Source: Fulvia fulva
Lineage: Eukaryota; Ascomycota; Dothideomycetes; Mycosphaerellales; Mycosphaerellaceae
NCBI RefSeq assembly: GCF_020509005.1
Contig: NC_063022.1
Coordinates: forward strand, 2,232,001 to 2,296,000
Direction: 5' to 3'
DNA length: 64,000 nt
The translations under genes were made by a program, and so were the position numbers. Under the pieces are notes generated by a model. It did no database searches. It saw only the letters and a list, made by a program, of their open reading frames with translations, and was not told where the DNA came from. This document shows positions 21,734 through 35,053 of this stretch, piece after piece. Positions within the stretch are counted from its first letter, which is position 1. Each line of letters opens with the position of its first letter.

Positions 21734-22648
21734 CTACTTCTCAAACCCGAACGATCCCAGATCTCTCGGACCTTGTCCACGACGCATCCTATCCGCCGAA
21801 GTCGTGTCCATGTTATCCCTCATGATACGTTCCGCCTCCTCCTGTCCTCTGCCGGGGACTTGTCCACTAGTGGTATCAAGGACATGCTGATCGTAAGTCA
21901 TGCCGTCAATCATCCTCGCGTCTCTCGGCGTGGCAGCCTTCCCACCAGGACTACTGATGGTAGACTGCCTCGCCGGAGTACGTGCGCCCTCTCCAAATGC
22001 GACCAAACTTCCCGTGCCTTCCTCGGACATACCACCAACCGAAGAGGTATCCATATCCATGTCTTGCGACTCGGACATCTTGTCGTAGTCTGCGCGGTCG
22101 CCGGCCTCAGAGCCGGCCCAAGTTGTACGTGCGCCTACACTGCCTGTCGCCGAGGCACTACCCACTGTGCTACGTTCTCTACCCATGGCGGGGTTTCCTG
22201 TCGCATCGAAGTATGTCGTGGCAGCTGGATGCTGCGGTGGTGCTGCAGCGCCGGGTGTGATGCCGCTGCTGCCTGGAGCATACGATGTGGGTGTCTGTGG
22301 GTTGCGAGCAGTAGTGACGCGCTCAAGGCCAGCGAGACGCGATATACGATCTGCGCGTTCGGCATCGAGTTGGTGGGATAGTCCTGAGGATTCACGAGAG
22401 GAGCCGGGGTGGTGGTGCGAGGAGTGGTGGGGCAGGTGGCCGCGGTGTCCGTCCTTGATGGCGACAGTGGAGAGCTCGGACATGGAGGTAGTGGTGCTGT
22501 TCGGTGTGCCGGAGCGAGATCTGTGATATGTTGTTTAGCATGAGGTGACAGTATGGGCGCGACACGTTGGCGCATACGGCACTTCCGACGGCGTCACAGG
22601 ATCCGAGGGCGGCGGTGGCAGGTTGATCAGCGTGGGCGCGTTGGACAT
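21734..22648 (-). CDS. Conserved-looking hypothetical protein, low complexity
   Basis: Exons 22648-22578 and 22520-21734, with a 57-nt intron (GTATGC...CACAG, branch GCTAAAC), give 285 residues. It begins MSNAPTLINLPPPPSDP. A His/Ser-rich stretch (about 50-65) is followed by a charged segment DAERADRISRLAGLERV that could form a short helix, then Gly/Ser/Thr-rich and acidic low-complexity sequence including DMDMDTSSVGG. There is no signal peptide or membrane span. It is probably disordered and nuclear or cytoplasmic. The intron joins exactly in phase to extend the same proline/serine-rich style upstream, supporting the start. I cannot name the family. Confidence 0.65.
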
Positions 22649-23373
22649 GGTGGAGGATATGTGCGGAACGTTGCGAGCTGTTGGAGTTGTCTTGGTAGAG
22701 AGCAGTAGTTATGAGATGGTCGCGAAGGCAGGAGTCTGGTGTGGTGCAGTGTGCAGGAGTCGAGCTCAGGTGTCGCCAAACTTTGTTCGTTGTCGCAAGT
22801 TTCCTTGCAATGCGCCGGGGAGTGCGGCTGAGCAGGGAAGATGGCAGGCGGGGCAGATGGATGTTTGCGTGGTGGCAACAGTCTCGTCCGGGGGATTGCG
22901 ACTTTGGATTGTGCTTCACGTTACTGCAGTGAGATGTCGTGTGGTTGGCTACGTGAATCGATCGGAAACGGCGTTCATTGAACTCCTTCCTTTGTTGCAC
23001 CACACACGTCACCGGACCCTGGCGGCAGCTGCACTTCCACGCGTGCGCGCTTGCCCCCGCTGCATGGGTGAAGAAACGGGGACGGCTTTGATTGGCTGCT
23101 AGCAAAGCGGCAGGCGCGAAGACAGGGAAGGCACGACACGAACTCGGGAAGGTACGGATTGTCCATATCATACTGTCTTCTCTACTCGGTCATCCATTCG
23201 TCGATATCCCATTGTCCGAAGCCAGACAACGCGCAGCAAGTTGAAGCGCCGCAATCGTCATCACACTCACTAAGCCCCATAACACCAGCGCTGTTGAATT
23301 TTTCTCTAGATCCCTCCAATCGCCTAGAACGCCTTGTGAATGCATGCATACGCCTCGTCTTTACGACTAGCGC
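22649..23373. other. Intergenic, promoter of the upstream minus-strand gene and SHMT 3' region
   Basis: This lies between the start of the hypothetical gene (minus) and the stop of the SHMT gene (minus). Open frames here overlap one another and have no motifs. It likely holds the SHMT terminator and the hypothetical gene's promoter. No specific site identified. Confidence 0.4.
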
Positions 23374-24822
23374 TTAGACTGGCAGTGGGAAAGTGCTGGC
23401 CCACGCGGCAATGTCCTGCTTCAGGGCAGCGATCTCTGGGATCTTTACACCCTCGGCGACCTTGGCCTTGAAGTCCTTTTGCTTGTTGGCCGGCGCTGGG
23501 AGCTCGGACTGGATCTTGGTCGCGAGCTTGATGCACTGGTCGATGTAGTCGGCAATTCTGTCAAAGTCCTTCTCGCCCATGCCTCTACTGGTCATGGCTG
23601 GGGCACCAATGCGGATACCGCATGGGGTGAGAGCGGACTTGTCACCTGGGGTGGTGTTCTTGTTGCATGCAATGTTGACTTGGTCGAGCACGGCCTCAAC
23701 ACGTGCGCCATCGAGGCCGAGTGGCTTCAGGTCGAGGAGAACCATGTGGTTGTCGGTACCGTCAGTGACGAGTCTGTAGCCGCGGCCCTTGAAAGAGACC
23801 TCGAGCTGCTTGGCGTTCTTGATGACCTGCTCCTGGTACTGGAGGAACTCTGGAGTCTGTGCCTGCTTGAGAGCGACCGCAAGAGCAGTGATTGTGTGGT
23901 TGTGTGGGCCACCCTGGTGACCTGGGAAGACGGAGAAGTTGATTGGGCCCTCAAGATCGTAGAGAACCTGCACCTCCTTGCCAGCCTTCATCTCGGTCTT
24001 CCTCACGCCCTTGCGGGAGAAGATCATGGCACCGCGTGGTCCACGCAAGCTCTTGTGGGTGGTGGTTGTGACAATGTCGGCGTAGTCGAAAGGCGACTTG
24101 TTCACACCGGCTGCAACAAGACCAGAGATGTGGGCCATATCCATCATGAGGTAGCATCCGACCTTGTCCGCAATCTCTCTCATCCTCTTATAGTCGATCT
24201 CTCTGCAGTACGCCGAAGTACCAGCGACGAGAACCTTGGGCCTGTACATGAGCGCATTCTGCTCGAGCTGGTCGTAGTCGATCAGGCCAGTCTCCAGGTT
24301 GACGCGGTATGGGAAGGTCTCGAAGTAGGTCGAAACAGCTGAGATCTTCTTGGTGGGTGTCTGGTAGCCGTGGCTCAAGTGGCCACCGTGTGGGAGGTCA
24401 AGACCCATCAAGCGATCATGAGGCCTCATGATGGCCTGGTAAACCTGCAAGTTGGCGGGCGAACCGCTCAAGCACTGCACGTTAACAGCCCACTTCGCTG
24501 GGTCAAGACGGAAGGTCTCGAGAGCTCGCTTCTGGCAGGTAAGCTCGATCTCGTCGATGTGCTCGTTACCACCGTAGTAGCGAGCACCTGGGTAGCCCTC
24601 GGAGTACTTGTTGCTCATTGGCGAGCCCAGAGCATCGAAGACGGCGCGGGAGGTGACATTCTCGGAGGCGATGAGGAGGATAGACTCGCGTTGACGCTTG
24701 ATCTCTTTGGCCATGATGTCGGCGATCTCTGGGTCGGTGTCGACGAGGGACTTCTCCATCAGGTCCTGGTGAGCCTGTGGCAAGGCGTACGTGGGTGCGC
24801 CATTGACGCCGTTGGAGGCCAT
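23374..24822 (-). CDS. SHM2: Serine hydroxymethyltransferase, cytosolic
   Basis: A single-exon, 482-residue protein converting serine and tetrahydrofolate to glycine and 5,10-methylene-tetrahydrofolate; PLP enzyme of one-carbon metabolism. Hallmarks seen: ASENVTS near 52, [18 protein letters not shown] near 70, the PLP-lysine motif [14 protein letters not shown] with Lys257, and GGPHNHTI. Length matches eukaryotic SHMTs, and the start ATG gives [10 protein letters not shown] with no presequence, so this is the cytosolic form. No intron is needed. Codon use is strongly biased towards C-ending codons, typical of highly expressed fungal genes. Identity is beyond reasonable doubt; the SHM2 symbol follows the yeast cytosolic isoform. 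Confidence 0.97.
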   Translation of the reverse strand: MASNGVNGAPTYALPQAHQDLMEKSLVDTDPEIADIMAKEIKRQRESILLIASENVTSRAVFDALGSPMSNKYSEGYPGARYYGGNEHIDEIELTCQKRALETFRLDPAKWAVNVQCLSGSPANLQVYQAIMRPHDRLMGLDLPHGGHLSHGYQTPTKKISAVSTYFETFPYRVNLETGLIDYDQLEQNALMYRPKVLVAGTSAYCREIDYKRMREIADKVGCYLMMDMAHISGLVAAGVNKSPFDYADIVTTTTHKSLRGPRGAMIFSRKGVRKTEMKAGKEVQVLYDLEGPINFSVFPGHQGGPHNHTITALAVALKQAQTPEFLQYQEQVIKNAKQLEVSFKGRGYRLVTDGTDNHMVLLDLKPLGLDGARVEAVLDQVNIACNKNTTPGDKSALTPCGIRIGAPAMTSRGMGEKDFDRIADYIDQCIKLATKIQSELPAPANKQKDFKAKVAEGVKIPEIAALKQDIAAWASTFPLPV

Positions 24823-26269
24823 TGCTGCGATTGTCCTGGTGCGGGGTGGTCAGAAAGAGTGACTGGTGGGAAGCTCGACTGTTTCGACGAGTGTGAGGTT
24901 GATTGTAGTGTATGCTCGAGAGGCAAAAGAGGTCGAGTCACAAGAGAAACATAATATCTGAGCTTTGTGGTGAGACATGAGCTCTTAGACTTTTTATCGG
25001 GCAGATTCGGCGAATCATGGAGGGGCTTTGTACATCGGGCCATCTTCCTTCTCCTGCCACCTTTCACTCGTACACTACACCCTCAAACACCTCAATGGCT
25101 GCCACGTGCCATCGTATGTTTGTCAAGATTGTGGATATGATACAGTACATGTGGGTATCTCGTTGACGTCTGCAATTGTCGCGGCCACGATTGGCCTAGT
25201 CTACAGCTCGCTGGCTTTGACGCGACTTGCTGCTGTTCACGCGTCGCTTGCGCTCTCGGCGTCGAACAATCCCAGATCCCTCTTGTGCCAACTTCTACCT
25301 CACACGATACTCCGAGCATTTCCGTACCATGTCACTGCACACGAACAACAAGCACAACACGCCGTTCGTCCTCGGCGTCGGGGACCTGGACCTGACTGGA
25401 AATGAAGCGGTCGGGCCCAGCTCGAAATACTCCGGGGGCTGACCCGTATAGCGAAGGCTGGTGCATCGATTCATGAAGCTCACTCTATGCAAGCAGTCGA
25501 GACAGCGTTCGTTGTGAGTCTGATTCCACAGTATAGAATCGAAGTCACCCAATCGTGCTTACTGTGGCTACACGATCGAGTCGGTACCAAGTCAGCATCG
25601 ACACCAACAGGACAGTATGCTGCGGGCCGGGCGAAGTAGTTGTTCGATGCCGATCAGATGATTGTACCGTCTGGGGTCTCAAGACCAACATGGAGGCCAT
25701 CCCGCCGCTCAGGTTGAGGCTAAAAAGCTGCTCATGCAAGACCAATGAGCTGTATCCTGCTGTATCCTATACGATCGAGAGGGACAGCTTGTTCGACCAC
25801 TTGAGCAAATCCGCCTCCATGCTCGCGGCGTCCATCTATGCTCGGCAAGCCTAATGACAGTGGCTTCATGTCCACACCAGTCAGGCTCTGCCAGAAGCGA
25901 GCGAGATCTCAGCAGCTGGAAGATTATTGGCGATCGGAAGGGCACCTTGATATCCGGAGCTTGAAGATGCAGGTACGCGAGCGAGTCTGCCTCCCTTCAA
26001 CATTGATGGTAATAACTGCAAATGCGACAAGGCGAGTGACTGCTTCGCGAGCTCATACCCTCTTCTTTTGTCCTCTCCTTGTCTTGTCGATAAGAACATC
26101 AAGTTGACACGAACATACGTCACATGATCGTAATGTGTGTAACAATGGTAGACGCGCACCTCGACTCAAATGGGCGTATGGGTTCCAGTCGACGCAGCAA
26201 CGCCAAAGACGACGCACAGGGAGAAGTGCCACACACACCACCTTTGAAGCTTTTAGCGACAACCACAAC
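24823..26269. other. Intergenic between SHMT and the dehydrogenase
   Basis: About 1.45 kb holding the SHMT promoter (minus strand) and the dehydrogenase promoter (plus strand). Several short open frames on both strands lack features. No repeats, RNA genes or clear operators recognised. Confidence 0.45.
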
Positions 26270-27342
26270 ATGGCACGACCGTATGTCTTGGCAACACGCC
26301 TCCTCTGGCGCCCTTCGACCATTCCAAAGGTCACGAGAGCATTCGTACGCCATACTCACAACACTCGCAGCACCCTCCCTGAGTTCAGTCTTCAGGGCAA
26401 GAACTGTATTGGCATGTCAGTTAATGTCTATGGTTCATCTGCTCCAGCTAACTCTCTCCCCCATAGTGACTGGGTATGTGGCCTTCCAAAGCTGAACCTC
26501 ATTACGTTCCAGCTTAACATAACCCAGCGCATCCCAAGGCCTCGGTCACCAAATCCTCGCCGCCTTCGCCCGCTCCGGTGCCCACGGCGCAGTCATAGAC
26601 CTCAACCTCTCCAGCGCCCGCGAGTCCATCAAAACCATCAACTCCGAAATCCAGTCCCACGGCCTCCCACCCGCCAAACTCCACGCCTACGAATGCGATG
26701 CCTCCGACGAATCCGGCGTTAGGAAGACCTTCACTCAAATTCTCGACGACTTCGACAACAAGATCGACGTCCTCGTGACCAACGCCGGCATCACAGGAGG
26801 CGCGCCTGCGGAAGATTACCCGCTTGATGACTGGAAGCAGATGCTCGATGTGAATATCAATGGCACGTTTGTTTTTGCTCGTGAGGTTGGGAAGTTTTGG
26901 ATTGAGACGAAGCAGCCGGGCGTGATCTTGATGGTGAGCTCCATGAGCGGCACGATCGTCAATCGACCCCAGAAGCAAGCTGCCTACAACACCGTCCGTA
27001 CAGCCCCCTCCCCCCTCATCAACCCTCCGCGCCACCCACTGACCACTTCTTCCATACGTGCAGTCCAAAGCCGCTACCGCCCACATGATGAAATCCCTAG
27101 CCGCCGAGTGGGGCCCTCACGGGATTCGGGTTAACGCCTTGTCACCGGGGTACATCCAGACTGCTGTTAATGAGGGGAAGGAGATGGAGGAGCTGTCGAA
27201 GGAGTGGGTTAAGCATATTTCCCTGGGACGGATTGCGAAGCCGGAGGAGTTCAGGGGTGCGGCGGTGTGTATGTGTAGTGATGCGAGCTCGTATTTGACG
27301 GGGAGTGAGATTGTTGTGGACGGGGGGTATGTGGTTCTTTGA
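26270..27342 (+). CDS. Short-chain dehydrogenase/reductase, polyol-dehydrogenase-like
   Basis: Four exons, 26270-26411, 26467-26473, 26528-26993 and 27064-27342, give 297 residues. The 7-nt second exon (TGACTGG) is required to rebuild the cofactor motif TGASQGLG (49-56). Intron 1 begins with GC and ends CATAG with branch AGCTAAC; introns 2 and 3 are GT-AG. Other SDR marks are TNAGITGG, MVSSMSG (catalytic Ser) and YNTSK (Tyr203, Lys207), the latter split by intron 3. The end SYLTGSEIVVDGGY is typical of fungal D-arabinitol, sorbose or mannitol dehydrogenases; the substrate is not certain. The N-terminus is Arg/Ser-rich (MARPYVLATRLLWR), resembling a mitochondrial presequence. It converges with the APP1-like gene. 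Confidence 0.9.
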
Positions 27343-27874
27343 AGTGGTTTGGAGCGGAGATGTGTGGTGAAATGGAAGAGGGCGACGGGCGACCATGTCA
27401 GCTGCTATGGGCATGAGGTCCGGGGGGGGGGGTGAGTAGCCTGGTTGAGTTGCTACGAGCAGGTGTGTCCAGCAAGGCTCAGTCCGAGGTGAAAAACTCC
27501 GTTGTTGAGAGTGGCATTCTTCGTGCCTAGGCTGGAATGGATACCTTCGCAAAGAGGACCTGAGATGAGAAGGTATAACAGACTTGATACTATCTTAGCA
27601 AGCTAGATTGAAACCCACGGGGGCAAACACCTCAGGTCTGGGTCCCGTAACGTCCTGCTACCGCCTTCATGTACTGTGCTCCGTCAAGAAAGATCAACCT
27701 CTCCCCTCACGACCATGAACCTCACAACACTGTACAACGCCATCGAGAAAGCTTCTGTGCCGGCGTCTCATCTTCTTCCTCGAGCACTTCCCCGCCATCA
27801 CTGTGCAACCAATTTAGCGTACTGTAAACCAAATTGTATCCACAAAAAGACAACCGCAAACGCAAATTGAGCAC

Positions 27875-29325
27875 TCACTGCACACTCTGCGTCGCCAACA
27901 TATCAATCCTCTCCGCCAACTCCGCCGGCTCCGTGAAAACATGCCACAAACTGCGATCAAGCCCCTTGAAAGCCTCCTCGAACCTCTCATCCGAATTCTT
28001 CTTCTGCTCGTCCATCTCCGCGATCCCCGTTACTTTCCTGATATAAATTGCCTTAACCCAGCCGGGGAACTTCCTCGCAATCTCGCCATAACTCTCCGGG
28101 TCCGCCTGGGTGGAGTCTCCAATACAAACGAAGCGGCGATGCGGGAACCAGGAGTGGATTTTCTTGATGCGGTCGACTTTGTACTGCTCGGTGCCCTGGG
28201 TGAGGGAGGCGATGAGGCCGCCGAGATTCTGCCAGGATGCGTCGCGGAGGATGATAGTGCCTTGTGGATAGTGCGCTTCGCGGAATTGGCGGAGGAAGGG
28301 GTAGAGGTTGTAGGGGGAGGCGGAGAGGTAGAAGAAGGGTGGGGTTTGGAGGGTGGACTGGATGTGGGCGTAGAGGGCTGGCATGCCGGGGACTGGGTTT
28401 GGGTCTTCGACGACGAAGGTGCTGTGGAGGATGCCGAGAGGGGAGGGGGTTTGGGTGATTTTGATGGTGTCGTCCTGCGCGAGAGTGTTAGCTTGAGACC
28501 TTCGGCGAGGTTATGTTCGTACTCACAACGTCTGAGATGATACCCCAGCCACGTTCCTCAGCAGCGATGGTTGTTGCAGGCAGACCAAATGGAGGCGGCA
28601 GATTGACGACACTGGACTGGAATGGCTGCGTTGGTGGCTGGAAATGCAGCTGATGTAGATTGGAGCTGATTCCACTGTATCCACTCGGACCAAGCGTTTG
28701 CAGTTCCTTGCCATCGATAGCGATCCTCACAGTCCGCTTTGGTAGGATAGTATCCACGAAGGGCTGCACTCTCTCGGAAATACGCTTCTTGGTAGCAATA
28801 TCATCATCAGAGATTTGGAGCTCGTGCGCAATGCCACCGACGACTTTGGAGAGGTCCCTGCCAGAGTTCTTCACAAAGTAGCACGCTACGAACTCGACCT
28901 CCCACCCACTGCCGCCACGGACAGAATGTGGTTTGCCATCTTCGCCGACCCTCTCTGGCTTGGCATGCCTTGAGCTGATGAGTTCGCCCAGATCAGGCCT
29001 GCGATCTCCGGGTTGAGGTGTGCGGAAGGCTGTATTGTCGAGGAGCCATACTGTGTGCAGCGCAGGATCAATAGCCTCTGGTCGGGTCCATGGGAAGACT
29101 ATAGGGAAACGGTCGAACAGGTCAGGCATGAATGCTCGAAGGGCGTCGGGCTAGAATAGGTCAGAATAAATTCGATCTTGGTAGATATTCAGGGTAGCAG
29201 ATTTGATGATAGGTATAACTTACTACTTCAGGAGAGAGCGGAGCGTCGCGATTGATGGCTGCGCTTTGTAGAGCATCAACGACACCGCGCCGACCGACGT
29301 CAGCGACTTCCTTAAGAAAGTCCAT
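27875..29325 (-). CDS. APP1-like phosphatidate phosphatase domain protein (DUF2183)
   Basis: Exons 29325-29224, 29150-28527 and 28474-27875 give 441 residues from MDFLKEVAD. The HAD-type motif ISDVDDTIK (Asp241, Asp243) is formed across the last intron (GTGAGT...GCGCAG). Downstream are FFYLSASPYNLYPFL, the GTIILRD stretch and CIGDSTQADPESY, all typical of the DUF2183/APP1 catalytic domain, which in yeast App1 dephosphorylates phosphatidate. The reading frame stays open upstream of this ATG (TERTLGNPDHTLAAGTT), and further Cys/Ser-rich sequence with a possible 37-nt intron lies before it. The true protein may therefore start near 29500-29690 and could carry a membrane or signal segment. Domain certain, 5' end uncertain. 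Confidence 0.85.
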
Positions 29326-30095
29326 GATGGTAGTGCCTGCTGCGAGCGTGTGATCCGGATTGCCAAGGGTTCTTTCGGTCTGACCGGAGCAGGAGCCTGG
29401 AGAGGATGACAGCAGGAGTCAGTCCAGTCTTACATGTACATGTACTGTTGACTGTGAAGGTGTTGATGGTAGGTGCGATGGATTCGAGCTCTTCGTGAGC
29501 GGTCTGCTTGTCAATGTTGCTGAGGCCGGTCACCGGTGTAGAGCGATCGAATGGGATCCAAAATTTGAGCGATCAGTACAGCACACACAGACAGTCCAAA
29601 CTGCAATGTTAGTCCCCTCACTGTGCTTCCGCCTTGCGGAAGCTGTCTCATCATGGCGTAGGAGCGGAACACAAGATGTACCCACAAGACAATCGACATG
29701 CCCAGATTCCCAGAATAGTGGCATGCGGGCGAATCACACTGCGCCTAGCCAAGCCAGTGGCTCAGACGGCACACGTCCATAGCACGTGTGTCTTCACATC
29801 TTTGACATGCAGCACAAGATGGCGCATGTCGAAAGGACGACGTCCTTTGTCGTTGTGCACTTCCATGTATGTTTCAGATGACAGGAGCAGTAAGCACGAG
29901 ATGCCATGTCCGTCTAGGATAGTGGCATGCGAAAGTTGAGGGACGATGCCGAAACTCTTGGCCGGGACGCGCTCCGACCGTTTTTCGCATATACCCTGTG
30001 CCTCCCGTCTTCTCAAGCATCCGTGGCATCATAGCCATACTCAGCCAATCTACCACCTACCCCTACCACCCGCCCATCTCGTCCGACTCTCCCGA
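29326..30095. other. Possible 5' extension of the APP1-like gene and intergenic sequence
   Basis: Minus-strand frames at 29533-29312 (reading TGLSNIDKQTAHEELESIAP) and 29699-29511 (with hydrophobic FGLSVCAVLIAQIL) look protein-like and could be upstream exons of the APP1-like gene. I could not find a splice path that joins them without a stop. The rest, to 30095, is featureless. Confidence 0.4.
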
Positions 30096-30615
30096 TCAAG
30101 ACTCCTTGAAGACATAGCATGAAGTCTCGACGGCGTGGCCTTGGCCCATGACCTCCTTCAGACCACGCAAGGCGTCGAAGGCGACCTTTTGCTCGAATGT
30201 GCGAGTGGGTTCCTGCCACCATTGCTCATCCTCGAGATCTTCTTGCTCCTCGAGGTGCTTATCGACCTGGCATTCTTTTAGTCGTTTGTGAGAACGGGAA
30301 ATCAAGAACATCACAACGTACCTCTGCATTGAGGCGCTCCATCTCAACCCTAATGCCCTCGTCCTTAGCCACATCACGAGCCTGCAGTAAAGCCTGTAGT
30401 CCCTCGATAGTGCCCGTCGTCTTCAATCCTCGAAAAGAGCATTGCGCCTGATATTAAGTCTTGTTCTTCCTCTCGTACTTTGGCTGCCGCTTAGCGATGC
30501 CTCCTTTCTTGGTCTTGAGCAATGGCGCTGGCAACTTCTGATCTAGGTTGGAATCAAAGCTGTGGCCGTATCGAGTGAGCTTGCGCTGAGTGCGCTGATA
30601 GTCTTCTGGAGTCAT
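30096..30615 (-). pseudogene. Paralogue A of a tandem hypothetical pair, interrupted by TAA
   Basis: Exons 30615-30322 and 30266-30096 (55-nt intron GTACGT...GCCAG) would give 154 residues if codon 54 (30456-30454) were not TAA. It aligns with the neighbouring gene: MTPEDYQRTQRKLTRYG against MKPKEYERAKKKSSHYG, then QAQCSFRGLKTTGTI against QSQCLFRLLKTQDTI, and WWQEPTRTFEQK against WWRDPTRTLDEK, both ending in TSCYV. In that alignment the TAA falls where the neighbour has Tyr, so it looks like a point nonsense change. It stops shortly after TSCYV and lacks the neighbour's C-terminal half. The function of the family is unknown. Confidence 0.65.
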
Positions 30616-30915
30616 GCTTGGGCTTTGATGGCGCGCGATAAACAGGTGGTAGACCTTAGAAGAGAAGGGAGGGGAAGAAAGTTCTAGGTTTGTGAGACAA
30701 GCAAGGTTCAAAGTGACTACCAGACTACCAGTTCCCGTAGCGACCGCGGCCGAAGTCTGCCCGAGTGTGGAAGTGAATGTCACAGGCAAGTCGAATGCGA
30801 TACCTACCGACTACACTGGTGATATTTCATGATCTGCTATGAGCTATCGAACGATCGGCACGGACTACAATTTCCATTCAGAACGACAGCACTCGATCGC
30901 ATAATACCCGCGACA

Positions 30916-32337
30916 TCATCTCCAACGACTAACGCACCCTCTGCTCCAAGCTTCTCCGCTCAGGGCAGCCCATTCATCTTCGCTCCTATGCAGCTTCCCA
31001 CGGCCATGTGTCAGTTTAACACCAGTAAAGTGGCATTGGTCCTCCATGAAGGGGCATTCAAAGACGCCTCGGAGCATCGTGGCATGGTCGATGAACTCAA
31101 TGTTCTCCATTTTCGGCTTCTCATCTGGAATTTGGATCTCGCCTTCTCCAGTCTCGCGCCCTCGCCAGATGTACTCGAAGCAACGATTGTTCTTGATCAG
31201 GAAGGTCTTTGGAAACTGTTGCCTTGTGCTCTCAGGTGGAACGATTCGCATTACTCCTTCAACTACGGCAAAATGGAATTTGGCGCAGAATCGCGGGAGG
31301 TGAGCATTCTTTTCCGCTGGTTTCTTGGAATGAGATTGCTGACCCCAGGGAAAGTTCTCAATTTCCTCGTCGTCCCATGGGTCGTATGCTTCCTCGTCGA
31401 TCTCATCGTCTGCATCGTCCATTTCTTCTTCTTCAGGTACGCCATCTTCGTCATCCTCACACATCTTGTCGAAACGAAAGTCGTCCCGCCATATCTGCAT
31501 CGTCAACTTCTGTGGAGCACCTCGACCGTACATGTACGTTGACAGCTTTTCGCATCGAATAGACCAAGTCCCAGTGGGATCCCAGTCAGGCATCCGCATA
31601 GCGTCAGCTAGAAGGGCTTTCTGCTGAGCGTTGTGCCGAGCCTTCTGCTGAGCCTTCTTGGCCTCAGCTTCTGTCCGCACTCTGAGCGTTTGCCTGGCGC
31701 TCTTCCTCCTCAGCCTCAACCTGTAGTTCTGCCGCCTTCGTCGCAACGGCCTTTGCTTCTCCGACGAGGTCGCCCAGGTACAGTCGGCCTCCTTTAGAAT
31801 CCGGCCTGGAGTAGAACTTTTCGTGTGTCAGACCGAGAGAAGTCGCCGCCTTCGACACACCAGGAGTGCTTCGACGGAGTACGTAGCAGGATGTCTTGAG
31901 CACATTATTGTCTTTGATGCTCTCCGCCAAGGCTCGACGAGGATGAAAGAGATCTTCTCGTCTAAAGTCCTTGTAGGATCACGCCACCAGGGCTCTGCAG
32001 CTTCGCGAGCCACAGCTATCTCATGGCTGCGAATGGATTTCAGAATTCGGTCATGGACCTTCTTGATTCCGGCATCTTTGGATTTGTCGCGGGATTCTAA
32101 ACGTTCCTGGAGCTCATGGATCGTGTCTTGCGTTTTGAGCAACCGGAACAGGCATTGTGACTGGTAGTATCTCTTGCCACGTCTTGGATATTGCAATGGT
32201 CCTGTTAGCCAACGCAGGCCCTCGTCGTCTACGATTATGTCTGGAGGTAGGTAAGTGTCGACATTGATATCGAACTGGAATCCGTAATGCGAGGACTTCT
32301 TCTTGGCACGCTCATACTCTTTGGGCTTCATTCGCAT
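30916..32337 (-). pseudogene. Paralogue B of a tandem hypothetical pair, two frameshifts
   Basis: From the ATG at 32337 (alternative 32427) the frame runs MRMKPKEYERAKKK to LDEKISF near 31945. It then continues as homologous sequence only in another frame (PRRALAESIKDNN, TSCYVLRRS, LTHEKFYSRPDSKG). Near 31690 a second shift is needed to enter the last frame (EAEAKKAQQKARHNAQQK, then WDPTGTWSIRC, to the stop at 30916). Both shifts equal one extra base. The 26-residue alignment with paralogue A across the first break is gapless, so no intron is missing there. The parts form a charged N-terminal region, a coiled-coil-like Ala/Glu/Lys stretch, and a globular C-terminal half with an acidic insert. 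Family unknown. Decay or sequencing error. Confidence 0.65.
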
Positions 32338-32550
32338 CTTTGCCACATAATGACTCGGGAAGCAAAGTCGAGAGAATGGCAAACAGTTGCAGGTCTGCTG
32401 CCTAGCCGGGGTCTGCACCTTCGACATGGCAGCCGGGCGATTGTTGCTAAGGAAACGACGATAGCCTAGGACCTGCGGCTAGCAAGAAAGCATACATATA
32501 TGCGACATCTTTAGACCTCTTCTGTACTACTACGATGCTCTGTCGATATC

Positions 32551-35053
<2,503 letters not shown>

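Noticed and set aside
23479..24342. 287-codon plus-strand open frame
   Set aside because: Shadow of the SHMT gene, antisense and without motifs.
30829..31542. 237-codon plus-strand open frame with hydrophobic segments
   Set aside because: Antisense to paralogue B, which has homology to its neighbour; no motif of its own.
31935..31955. Programmed -1 frameshift at TCTTTC in paralogue B
   Set aside because: A second, different shift is needed downstream and no pseudoknot-like element is evident, so decay or sequence error is simpler.
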